Part shown: in pieces, positions 1-6,966 of the stretch
Numbering within the stretch: the stretch's first letter is position 1
How the letters are laid out: the number at the start of each line of letters is the position of its first letter
Source: DASXRU01 sp039933315
GTDB lineage: Bacteria > Acidobacteriota > Blastocatellia > Pyrinomonadales > Pyrinomonadaceae
Assembly (NCBI GenBank): GCA_039933315.1
Contig: JBDTOI010000069.1
Coordinates: 1-20,564, forward strand
Length of the DNA: 20,564 nt
Direction of reading: 5' to 3'
Position numbers and translations under genes: made by a program
Notes under the pieces: model-generated
Database searches by the model: none
What the model was told of the DNA's origin: nothing
Seen by the model: the letters and a program-made list of their open reading frames with translations, nothing else

Positions 1-185
1 TATGGAGCCAGGGGCGCCAAAGCCTCAATGAGTCGATCCACATTTTCGCGGTCCCGTGCGTAAACAACATCGAGGTCGTCTGTCAGGCGACTGGCGCCGT
101 GCACGACGGCGGCCGCTCCGCCTACAATTATGAACTCGACGCCGCCCGCCACCAGGCGACTGATCAGTTCGCGGTAGTCAGTCAT
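1..185 (-). CDS. Nucleotidyltransferase-like protein (DUF6036/MNT-like), N-terminal fragment
   Basis: The gene runs off the left edge; only the first 61 codons are visible. The protein starts MTDYRELISRLVAGGVEF and continues with IIVGGAAAVVHGASRLTDDL followed by DVV. The hydrophobic strand leading into GG, then a helix and T-x-D-L-D, is the nucleotide-binding signature of the small nucleotidyltransferase superfamily (Pol-beta fold), as in DUF6036 and MNT/AbiEii-like proteins. The ATG overlaps the stop codon of the upstream nicotinamidase gene (ATGA, 182-185), so the two are probably translationally coupled. Family members often sit next to a small partner protein in toxin-antitoxin-like pairs. 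Whether this one is a toxin, a tRNA/protein nucleotidyltransferase or something else cannot be judged from the fragment. Confidence 0.75.
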   Translation of the reverse strand, partial: MTDYRELISRLVAGGVEFIIVGGAAAVVHGASRLTDDLDVVYARDRENVDRLIEALAPLAP

Positions 186-949
186 GAATGTGACGCGCGT
201 TTACCGGCTTCCCGCAACTCTTCGGCAAACTTCTGCAAACTCATCAAACGTTCGAGGCGCTGATCCACTGTCATCCGCAGGCGTTCTCTGATCAACGTAA
301 GATCGATGCCTCCCTTGTAGGCTTCACTAATGGGATCTGGGTCATCGCGTTCGGGGTGGCGAGCATCTGTGGCAACGAGAGAATCGGCGCGACTGTTCAC
401 CATCTCCGCCCCCGCCCGGCGCATCTCTTCAATTGCGCGCTCGCCGTCGCCGGGATTTACATCCGCAGCGCGCATAGCATCTTCCAGTGCCTTTACCTTG
501 TAACCCTTCCGCAGGGCGTCCAGCACGGTGCTCTTGACGCAGTAGTCCGTGGCCAGTCCGCCTACCCAAACTTCTTCTACTCCCAGGCGGCGCAGCTGCA
601 AATCGAGATCGGTCTCATCAAACGCCGAATAGCAGTCCTTGTCTCCCAGTCCTTTCGAGATAGTTCGGATGTGTATCTCGTCGATCAAGTCCGGATGAAA
701 CTCTGCGCCCTTTGTGTTCTGGACACAATGCACTGGCCAGGTACCGCCACGCTCGGCGAAATGTTTTGTTTGTCGAGGATGCCAATCCCGGCTCTTGAAA
801 ACCGGCTCGCCCCTGGCAAGAAACTCGCGGGTAAGTTGATTTAAGGGCGCAACGACTTCATCGCCGAACGCCACTGCGAGCGCACCTCCGGGACAGAAAT
901 CATTCTGCACGTCAACTACGATCAACGCTCTTTTGCCATTGGTCGTCAT
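182..949 (-). CDS. pncA: Nicotinamidase with C-terminal extension resembling a nucleotidyltransferase partner protein
   Basis: The protein is a cysteine hydrolase of the isochorismatase-like family that deamidates nicotinamide to nicotinate for NAD salvage in the cytoplasm. The reading frame is open up to 1201, but the ATG at 949 is chosen because family homology begins there (MTTNGKRALIVVDVQNDFCP) and a GGAAGG ribosome site lies about 9 nt upstream. The product is 255 aa. The catalytic triad is D13, K99 and C137 (GGLATDYCV). The metal-binding set is D55, H57 and H74 (SRDWHP, WPVHC). The normal enzyme fold ends near residue 191 (GAEMVNSRADSL). Residues about 192-255 are extra: DPISEAYKGGIDLTLIRERL, then a helical, charged end (LQKFAEELREAGKR). 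From memory, this tail resembles the small proteins encoded just upstream of nucleotidyltransferase genes, and such a gene follows here with a 4-bp overlap. No in-frame start with a ribosome site was found for a separate small protein. The enzyme assignment is very secure; the meaning of the tail is inference. Confidence 0.9.
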   Translation of the reverse strand: MTTNGKRALIVVDVQNDFCPGGALAVAFGDEVVAPLNQLTREFLARGEPVFKSRDWHPRQTKHFAERGGTWPVHCVQNTKGAEFHPDLIDEIHIRTISKGLGDKDCYSAFDETDLDLQLRRLGVEEVWVGGLATDYCVKSTVLDALRKGYKVKALEDAMRAADVNPGDGERAIEEMRRAGAEMVNSRADSLVATDARHPERDDPDPISEAYKGGIDLTLIRERLRMTVDQRLERLMSLQKFAEELREAGKRASHS

Positions 950-1482
950 TACGCTTTTCCTTCCCCGTCCTGCGCCGGTCCAGTTGCTGACCAGGACAAT
1001 CCCGACGTCAAGATCAATCTCTCTACTGGATTTCAGTTTACCCCACGTGTGTGACGTCGCGAAAGGAAGGTCCAGACGCCCGCCTCGCGCGGTTTTCCTT
1101 TCCTCGGTGGGGAAGAACTCGCAACCACCAGGCTGGCATTCTGAACCTAAGTGCTCCACTGGTTGGCAGTAAAGCCCTGAATTCATACACCCCGGAGTCA
1201 TTTCATACGATGACTGAACGCCGGGAGTGCCTGTAAAGCCGACTTTTGATTCCTCTTACTCCGTGGTTCACTGCGGAACGCAGCTTGATACTTCCACTGG
1301 CTGGGCTAGCTCCGGCCCGCTTAAGCCTGATGAAACAAGCATCAATTGATAGCGAAAATACAATAAGGACTCTTCCCTGGCGTGGTGACCTTTTAGGTGT
1401 TCGCTGCATCCGAAGGATCGATGAACATCAATTGAGATGACGGAGGTTCTATTGAACCTCCAGGAGTGCCCGGGAAAAATAT
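950..1482. other. Intergenic region between pncA (-) and ppk1 (+)
   Basis: This 533-bp stretch separates two divergent genes. Open frames on both strands (for example 1203-1409 minus and 1246-1440 plus) have no ribosome site, recognisable domain or protein-like composition, so I treat it as non-coding. It must hold the promoters for both directions. A TACAAT at 1359-1364 could be a -10 box for ppk1, but no convincing -35 element is present. The only clear structure is the hairpin at 1442-1461. Confidence 0.5.
1442..1461 (+). promoter_or_regulatory. Perfect 8-bp hairpin next to the ppk1 ribosome-binding site
   Basis: GGAGGTTC at 1442-1449 pairs perfectly with GAACCTCC at 1454-1461 around a TATT loop. 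The 3' arm directly abuts AGGAG at 1462-1466, which lies 16 nt before the ppk1 ATG. The 5' arm itself contains GGAGG, a Shine-Dalgarno-like sequence that is sequestered in the stem. There is no T-tract, so it is unlikely to be a terminator. A role in ppk1 translation or mRNA stability is inference. Confidence 0.5.
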
Positions 1483-3675
1483 ATGTCTACTGCTGCAAAC
1501 AAACCTGAAACGGACAACCTGCTTCACTTGCCGGGACCAGCCTTGCGAACGAGGCCCGTGCGGGTGGAAGACTATCTGTTCAATCGCGAGATGAGCCAGG
1601 TGGAGTTTTTCCGCCGCGTGCTGGAGGAAGCGTTGGACGATAGCCAACCTTTACTCGAACGCCTCAAGTTCCTGGCCATCTTCTCCTCGAATGTGGATGA
1701 GTTTTTTATGATCCGGGTATCGGCGTTGAAAGAAGCTTTAGAAGAGGAGATAGCGGATGTTTCACCGGACGGGCTGACAGCGGCTGAGCAGTTGCGCAAG
1801 ATTAGAGAAGGTCTGCTGCCGCTAGTGGCCGAGCAAAGTCGTTGCCTGCAAGAGGAGATCATTCCTCAACTGGAGGCCAACGGCATCGTGATCACGAATT
1901 ATGATTCGTTGAATACGGATGAACTCCAGGGGATGGATGACTATTTCGCGAAGAATGTTTTTCCGGTGCTGACGCCGCAGGCAGTCGATCCCAGTCACCC
2001 GTTTCCCTACATTTCGAACCAGAGCCTCAATCTGGGGTTGATGGTTGAAGAAGGCGAGGGCAGCGGAGTCGATATTCATTCCCGCCTGGGTTCAGAGCCG
2101 CGCTTCGTGCGCATCAAGATTCCGCCCATCGTGCCGCGGTTAGTCCCCGTGAGTGGCAGTGAGACGAAGTTTCTTCTGCTGGGAGATCTGATCAAAGCGA
2201 ACATCCAGTCGTTGTTTCCGGGAATGAAACCGGGACCGGCACATACCTTCCGCCTGACGCGCGACGCGGACATCGATATTCGGGACGACGAGGCCGACGA
2301 TCTGTTGCATACCATGCAGCAACAACTGCGGCGCCGCCGCTTTGGCAATCCCGTAAGGCTTGAGGTGTCGTCCACGATGCCTATCGAGATGGTGCGGTAC
2401 TTACAGGAATCGATCGGTCTGACGGCCGACGACGTTTTTGTGATCGATGGGCCGCTGAACGTTACCGATCTGATGGCCCTGTACGACCTGCCGCGGCCCG
2501 AGCTTAAGGACAAGCCTTTATTGGCTGCGTCGCCGCCGGTATTACCCAGCGACAGCGAAATATTCGATGTGATTAAGCAGCAGGACGTGCTGCTGCACCA
2601 TCCGTATGTGTCCTACACATCCGTAACGGACTTGATTGCTACGGCGGCAAAGGATCCTCACGTAGTAGCCATAAAGATTTGTGTCTATCGCACAGGGGGA
2701 CACTCGCCAATCCTTCCGGCGCTAATCGAAGCCAGCGAGCGAGGCAAACAAGTTACCGTCTTGATCGAGCTTAAGGCTCGCTTTGATGAGGAAAAGAATA
2801 TCGAGTGGGCGACGCGGTTGGAGCGCGCCGGGATTCACGTGGTTTACGGCGTGCTGGGCCTGAAAACCCATTGCAAGCTGGCGCTGATAGTTCGACGGGA
2901 GGGCGACAAACTGCGCCGCTACGTCCACATCGCCACGGGAAATTACAACCCCACGACCTCGACGACCTACACCGATCTGGGTTTGTTAACGGCGAATGAC
3001 GAAATCGGTGCCGACGTCACGGAGTTGTTCAATTACCTGACCGGCTATTCTCGGAAAACAGAATATCAGCAACTACTGGTGGCGCCGGTTAACCTGCGCG
3101 ACAAGTTGACTGAGTTGATTGAGCGCGAAATTGAGCATCATCGCGAGGGCAAGCCGGCCCATATCATCATCAAGATCAATCGAATCGCGGATACACGGAT
3201 TATTGGCAAACTCTACGCAGCTTCGCAGGCAGGTGTCCCAATCGACTTGATTGTGCGCGGGATCTGCATGATCCGACCCGGCATCCCTGGTCTGTCAGAA
3301 ACTATTACGGTTCGCAGCATAGTGGGCCGATTCCTCGAGCACAGCCGGGTCTTCTATTTTGAGAACGCCGGAGACAATGATCTTTATCTTGGCAGTTCCG
3401 ATCTGATGCCAAGAAACCTGAACCGCCGGGTAGAGGTTTTGACCAAGGTGCATGATGAGCGTTTGCAAGCCTATCTGAAGGAAGTTGTCCTCGGCACATA
3501 CCTGCGTGACAACGTGAAGGCGCGCCGGCTGCAATCTGATGGCTCATACGAGAGGATTTCGCCTGGCCCCAACGAACCAAGAGTGAATAGTCAGGCTGAC
3601 TTCGCTGAAAACATTGGAGTCCTTTTTGAAACACCAGCCGACGATCCTGGGAACTCACAAAGGTCGGCAGATTGA
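1483..3675 (+). CDS. ppk1: Polyphosphate kinase 1
   Basis: PPK1 reversibly transfers the gamma-phosphate of ATP onto polyphosphate chains and works at the inner membrane face or in the cytoplasm. The 730-aa protein is slightly longer than the roughly 690-aa E. coli enzyme. Relative to E. coli, the catalytic histidines are shifted by a constant 28 residues. The phosphorylated histidine is H463 (GLKTHCKLALI) and the second conserved histidine is H620 (FLEHSRVFYF). By that offset the N domain is about 30-134, the head domain 135-349, and the two phospholipase-D-like C domains 350-530 and 531-715. Other family landmarks are LKFLAIFSSNVDEFFMIRV near residue 62, and VAIKICVYRTGG, IATGNYNP and DLYLGSSDLMPRN. 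The gene stands alone, with no ppx or pho gene visible next to it. A hairpin precedes the ribosome site and a bidirectional terminator follows the stop codon. Confidence 0.97.
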   Translation: MSTAANKPETDNLLHLPGPALRTRPVRVEDYLFNREMSQVEFFRRVLEEALDDSQPLLERLKFLAIFSSNVDEFFMIRVSALKEALEEEIADVSPDGLTAAEQLRKIREGLLPLVAEQSRCLQEEIIPQLEANGIVITNYDSLNTDELQGMDDYFAKNVFPVLTPQAVDPSHPFPYISNQSLNLGLMVEEGEGSGVDIHSRLGSEPRFVRIKIPPIVPRLVPVSGSETKFLLLGDLIKANIQSLFPGMKPGPAHTFRLTRDADIDIRDDEADDLLHTMQQQLRRRRFGNPVRLEVSSTMPIEMVRYLQESIGLTADDVFVIDGPLNVTDLMALYDLPRPELKDKPLLAASPPVLPSDSEIFDVIKQQDVLLHHPYVSYTSVTDLIATAAKDPHVVAIKICVYRTGGHSPILPALIEASERGKQVTVLIELKARFDEEKNIEWATRLERAGIHVVYGVLGLKTHCKLALIVRREGDKLRRYVHIATGNYNPTTSTTYTDLGLLTANDEIGADVTELFNYLTGYSRKTEYQQLLVAPVNLRDKLTELIEREIEHHREGKPAHIIIKINRIADTRIIGKLYAASQAGVPIDLIVRGICMIRPGIPGLSETITVRSIVGRFLEHSRVFYFENAGDNDLYLGSSDLMPRNLNRRVEVLTKVHDERLQAYLKEVVLGTYLRDNVKARRLQSDGSYERISPGPNEPRVNSQADFAENIGVLFETPADDPGNSQRSAD

Positions 3676-3721
3676 AACTCGTTAAGAACTGCAAGTAGCC
3701 AGAGATCGTCAGGACAAGAAA

Positions 3722-3747
3722 AAGGCCGCTCCAACCGGAGCGGCCTT
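3722..3747. terminator. Bidirectional rho-independent terminator
   Basis: A perfect 11-bp GC-rich stem (AAGGCCGCTCC at 3722-3732 with GGAGCGGCCTT at 3737-3747) surrounds an AACC loop. It sits between the convergent ends of ppk1 (+) and the phosphatase gene (-). Read on the minus strand it is followed by TTTTTCTT. On the plus strand it is followed by the weaker CTTACTTT. It probably ends transcription from both sides. Confidence 0.88.
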
Positions 3748-3770
3748 CTTACTTTAGGGTTCAGAATAAT

Positions 3771-4385
3771 CTAGTTGCGTCCGCCGGAGGGTACCGCACT
3801 GGTGCTGGCCGGAGCAGCAGCGGCGGTTCGTGCCTGAAGGGTTGCCCAGTAGTCCTGGACGAACCGCTTCTGCGAGCCGTGGCCCCAATTCGAATAGAAG
3901 TCATAGGCTTTCATCTCGCTGTAAACCCGGTCGTAGTTCCAGTGGTCAACGGTAAAGCGGTAAACCGCGCCCATCATGCCGGTGCGATGGCGGCCGCCGG
4001 CGCAATGCACATAGAAAACACCGGTCGCGGGGTCGTTCGCGAGTTTTAAGAACTGCTGCACCTGCTCAGTTGAAGGATAGCTTTTGTCCCTTATGGGGAT
4101 ATTTATGTAATGCATTCCCTGAGCTTCAGTGCTGCTTTTTTCAGATACCTCCGAGTCCTCGCGAAGGTCGATAATGGTTTTGATTCCCAGCGCGGCCAGG
4201 TCTTTGTAATCTTCTTCCTTCGGCTGCGCGCCCCGATAAAAGCGGGCATTCATCTGGCCAAAGTTCTTAATGTGGATCTTCGGAAACGAGTTTGTTTTGG
4301 ATTGGCCGGCGACAGCGATGGCGGCCAGCGCAATCAGGGCTATGACGGTTCCTAACAGAGTAAGCAGAGTCGGGTTTCTGTTCAT
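3771..4385 (-). CDS. Exported or membrane-anchored tyrosine/dual-specificity phosphatase-like protein
   Basis: The 204-aa protein has one N-terminal hydrophobic segment (about residues 6-27, TLLTLLGTVIALIALAAIAV), which acts as a signal peptide or an anchor and places the enzyme outside the cytoplasm. The catalytic loop is VHCAGGRHRTG, a CX5R motif with C128 as nucleophile and R134 as phosphate-binding arginine. D100 in IPIRD is the likely general acid. The N-terminal part (FYRGAQP, then LGIKTIIDLRED) matches the atypical cysteine phosphatases related to Siw14/DUF442-type proteins. The C-terminus is an Ala/Pro/Ser-rich tail. A TTG two codons upstream is possible, but the ATG at 4385 lies 8 nt after AGGAG and is preferred. 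The substrate is unknown; phosphoprotein, inositol phosphate or another phosphoester are all possible. Confidence 0.85.
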   Translation of the reverse strand: MNRNPTLLTLLGTVIALIALAAIAVAGQSKTNSFPKIHIKNFGQMNARFYRGAQPKEEDYKDLAALGIKTIIDLREDSEVSEKSSTEAQGMHYINIPIRDKSYPSTEQVQQFLKLANDPATGVFYVHCAGGRHRTGMMGAVYRFTVDHWNYDRVYSEMKAYDFYSNWGHGSQKRFVQDYWATLQARTAAAAPASTSAVPSGGRN

Positions 4386-4478
4386 TATCAAAACTCCTGG
4401 GGTTAAGCTCGTAACCGCGTAGGTTATCGAGGGCTAAGGGCCAAATCGCCCGGCGGAAGTCGCTCCGAACCGCTGCAC

Positions 4479-4484
4479 ATTATA
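4479..4484 (-). promoter_or_regulatory. Candidate -10 box for the phosphatase gene
   Basis: On the minus strand this reads TATAAT, a perfect consensus -10 hexamer preceded by TATTTGC, about 95 nt upstream of the phosphatase start. No good -35 hexamer stands at the usual distance, so the site is only a candidate. The rest of the 260-bp gap up to 4645 shows no gene. Confidence 0.3.
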
Positions 4485-4645
4485 GCAAATAAGATTGAAA
4501 GCTCCCGTAGTTAAGTTTCATTTGAAGGGCTTCTGTTTGACCGTTACGCATTAGAACACAGGCGGCAACGCAGGGCGTAGCAAAGTTAAGCAGTCAGCGC
4601 GTAACCCAGGCTTCCGAAACTCGAAACTCTTAACAGACCTACCGC

Positions 4646-6502
4646 TCACGGCTTGATGCCCGCAGCCTTCTGGTTTTCCGCATCCAACCATTGCTTCAAA
4701 GGCGCGAAGTAATCGATTATGGCCGTCGCGTCCATCTTGTCCTCGCCCGTCATGGCCTTGAGCGCTTCGGGCCAGGGCTTACTTAAACCCATCGCCAACA
4801 TTTGCTTCAATTTTTCGCCAGCCTTCTTATTGCCATAGATCGAGCACTGATACAGTGGCCCGCTGAACCCGGCTTCGCGACAGAGCGCCCGGTGAAACTG
4901 AAACTGCAGAATCCTGGCAAGAAAGTAACGGGTATAAGGAACGTTAGCGGGCACGTGATATTTCGCACCGGCATCAAAGTCCTGTTCGGTCCGCGGCACT
5001 GGCGGCGCCACGCCCTGGTATTTCGCCCGCAAATCCCACCAGGCTTTGTTGTAGTCATTGGGGCCAACTTCGCCAGAGAAAACCTTCCAGCGCCACTGAT
5101 CCACGAGGTAACCGAAAGGCAGGAAGGCCACTTTGTCGAGAGCGCGCTGCAGTAGAAAGCCGGTGTCAGCCGCCTGATTGGGACTAGTGTCAATCAAACG
5201 AATCTGCTTCAGATAAGCCGGAGTTACCGAAAGCGCCATCGTGTCGCCAATGGCTTCGTGAAAACCGTCGTTGGCGCTTTCGCGATAGAGAAATGGCTGT
5301 CCCGCGTAGGCCATCTGATAATAATTGTGTCCCAGCTCGTGGTGGACAGTGGTGAAGTCAACTTCATTGATCTGGATGCACATCTTTAGCCGCACGTCTT
5401 TTTCAAAGTCGATGTCCCAGGCGCTTGCGTGGCAAACCACTTCGTGATCCAGCGGCTTGGTAAGCATCGAGCGGACCCAGAAGGTCTCGGGCAGCTGTTC
5501 AAAACCCAATGAAGTGAAGAACCCTTCACCGTACCGCACCATCTGTTTGGCGTCAGTGTTTCGCGCTTTGAGTATTTGCGTCAGATCGTAACCGCGGTCA
5601 CCGCCCTGCGGCGCGAGGAGGGGGTAGATGTTGCCCCATTCCTGGGCCCACATGTTTCCCAGCAGGTGTGCGGGAATAGGTCCATCAGGCGGCACGACGT
5701 CCTTGCCATATTTTTCGAAGAGCTTGCGACGCGTGAAGGTGTAGAGGGAATCGTAAAGCGGTTTTACCTGCTGCCACAATCGCTCAGCTTCCGCCGCAAA
5801 GGCGTCGGCCTCCATGTCGTACTTTTCGCGCCACATCGCTCCCGTATCTTTGAACCCCATTTCGCGCGCGCCTTTGTTGCTGAGCTCGACAAACCGCGCG
5901 TAATTTTTTCTATAAGGAGGTGAGACCCGGTGCCAGCCAACCCAGATGCGTTTAAGTTCCTCCGGGTCGCGGCTGTTGGCCATGATCTCTTCCATGTCGC
6001 CGAGGCTGAGACACTTTGCCTGCGGGCCATCCGGACAGTACTTGCCTTTGCCGTATTCGCCTTCCAGGGACGCGGCAATTTTAGTCAGCTCATCGCGCTC
6101 CTTCGGGTCTTTGGGGGCGGGCAAGACCAGCGACAGTTTCAAAAGTTTCAACTTGCGCGCGGTGTCGGGCGCGAGTTCCACACCATCGAAGCGCCGCGAT
6201 TGTTCGGCCAGTTCTGTCACGGCCGCAATCAACTCATTGTTTGCATTAGCGGAAATTGCTTCGGTGTCGTCAGTGATAAAGGTGCTTTTAACCCAATCAG
6301 CCCGCGCAGTCTTCACGTTCCAAGCCAGTAGCCGCTTCTCGGCCTCTTCAATGAATGTGTTGGCTTCAGCAGGTGTGCCTTGGGGCGTGGAAGCTGGCCC
6401 TGGTCCACCAGTCTTCGCGCACGACGATAGCAAGGCGATGCTCGACACCAGTAGCAGAAATGCACCAACCCAGAAACGCGAACTACGAGAAATGAGATTC
6501 AT
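4646..6502 (-). CDS. M2-family (angiotensin-converting-enzyme-like) metallopeptidase lipoprotein
   Basis: This is a zinc dipeptidyl carboxypeptidase-type enzyme predicted to sit lipid-anchored in the envelope. The ATG at 6502 is chosen over an upstream in-frame start because GGAGG lies 6 nt before it and a lipoprotein signal peptide begins there (MNLISRSSRFWVGAFLLLV), ending in the lipobox LLSSC with C28 as the lipidated residue. The product is 618 aa, close to the size of a single ACE catalytic domain plus signal. The zinc site is HHELGH: H388, E389 and H392. The third ligand, E416 in GFHEAIGD, lies 24 residues after H392, exactly as in human ACE (H387 to E411). Other ACE-like landmarks are WAQEWGNIYPLL and YHVPANVPYTRYFLARILQF. 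The gene is divergent from the amidohydrolase run. Likely substrates are short peptides; this is not shown by the sequence. Confidence 0.95.
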   Translation of the reverse strand: MNLISRSSRFWVGAFLLLVSSIALLSSCAKTGGPGPASTPQGTPAEANTFIEEAEKRLLAWNVKTARADWVKSTFITDDTEAISANANNELIAAVTELAEQSRRFDGVELAPDTARKLKLLKLSLVLPAPKDPKERDELTKIAASLEGEYGKGKYCPDGPQAKCLSLGDMEEIMANSRDPEELKRIWVGWHRVSPPYRKNYARFVELSNKGAREMGFKDTGAMWREKYDMEADAFAAEAERLWQQVKPLYDSLYTFTRRKLFEKYGKDVVPPDGPIPAHLLGNMWAQEWGNIYPLLAPQGGDRGYDLTQILKARNTDAKQMVRYGEGFFTSLGFEQLPETFWVRSMLTKPLDHEVVCHASAWDIDFEKDVRLKMCIQINEVDFTTVHHELGHNYYQMAYAGQPFLYRESANDGFHEAIGDTMALSVTPAYLKQIRLIDTSPNQAADTGFLLQRALDKVAFLPFGYLVDQWRWKVFSGEVGPNDYNKAWWDLRAKYQGVAPPVPRTEQDFDAGAKYHVPANVPYTRYFLARILQFQFHRALCREAGFSGPLYQCSIYGNKKAGEKLKQMLAMGLSKPWPEALKAMTGEDKMDATAIIDYFAPLKQWLDAENQKAAGIKP

Positions 6503-6654
6503 CCTTAACCTCCAGCAAACAGGCGCACTCTTCGAAAAAGGGGTGGCGGCGATTCTAGCATTCAAGGTGCGTGGCGTCACGATTGACGCTGCCGCTGCGA
6601 AGCGGGTCATGAGCAAAGTCCAAACTGACGCGCCGGCTTTGTCCAAAAATTCTG

Positions 6655-6774
6655 ATTTCGTGTTATTTCGTGTGTAGTTAGTGTGATTTCGTGGATCGTG
6701 TCGCTGCGAATCGTAAGTACACGATCCACGAAATTACACGAAATTACACGAAATTACACGAAACAACACGAACC
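6655..6774. repeat. Palindromic array of ~10-bp repeats (ATTTCGTGTx / TACACGAAAT)
   Basis: Five head-to-tail decamers of TACACGAAAT type lie at 6725-6774, and about four reverse-oriented copies (ATTTCGTGTT, ATTTCGTGTG and degenerate ones) at 6655-6695. The centre is a perfect 16-bp inverted repeat: ATTTCGTGGATCGTGT at 6686-6701 against 6719-6734, with a 17-nt loop. The array lies in the 464-bp gap between the divergent M2 peptidase and amidohydrolase genes. Frames across it, such as 6683-6964, translate the repeats and are not genes. The remaining bases of the gap show no gene or clear promoter. Confidence 0.85.
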
Positions 6775-6966
6775 AATTTGTGGTGTTCTCATTGGTCCCT
6801 TCGAACCGGCCGTCACTTTTTTTGGCAAAGCCGATCGGCGACACACAAAACATTTACGGATTCATTTTTCTGCGATAAGCTGTCGCCCTTTTCATCCCGG
6901 GCGGGACTGCATTCTCTCCGCCATCAAACGCGTCGCTAAACCAACTAGATTGGACGTGGACTAACT

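Noticed and set aside
950..1201. In-frame N-terminal extension of the nicotinamidase (84 extra residues)
   Set aside because: No family similarity, Cys/Gly/Pro-rich composition unlike the enzyme, and a good ribosome site precedes the ATG at 949.
6503..6646. In-frame N-terminal extension of the M2 peptidase (48 residues)
   Set aside because: It would bury the lipoprotein signal, and GGAGG stands 6 nt before the ATG at 6502.
5946..6677. 243-aa plus-strand frame opposite the M2 peptidase
   Set aside because: Antisense shadow with Ser/Ala-rich composition and no recognisable motif.
6683..6964. 93-aa open frame across the decamer array
   Set aside because: It translates the repeats (HEITRNYTK), has no ribosome site and no domain.
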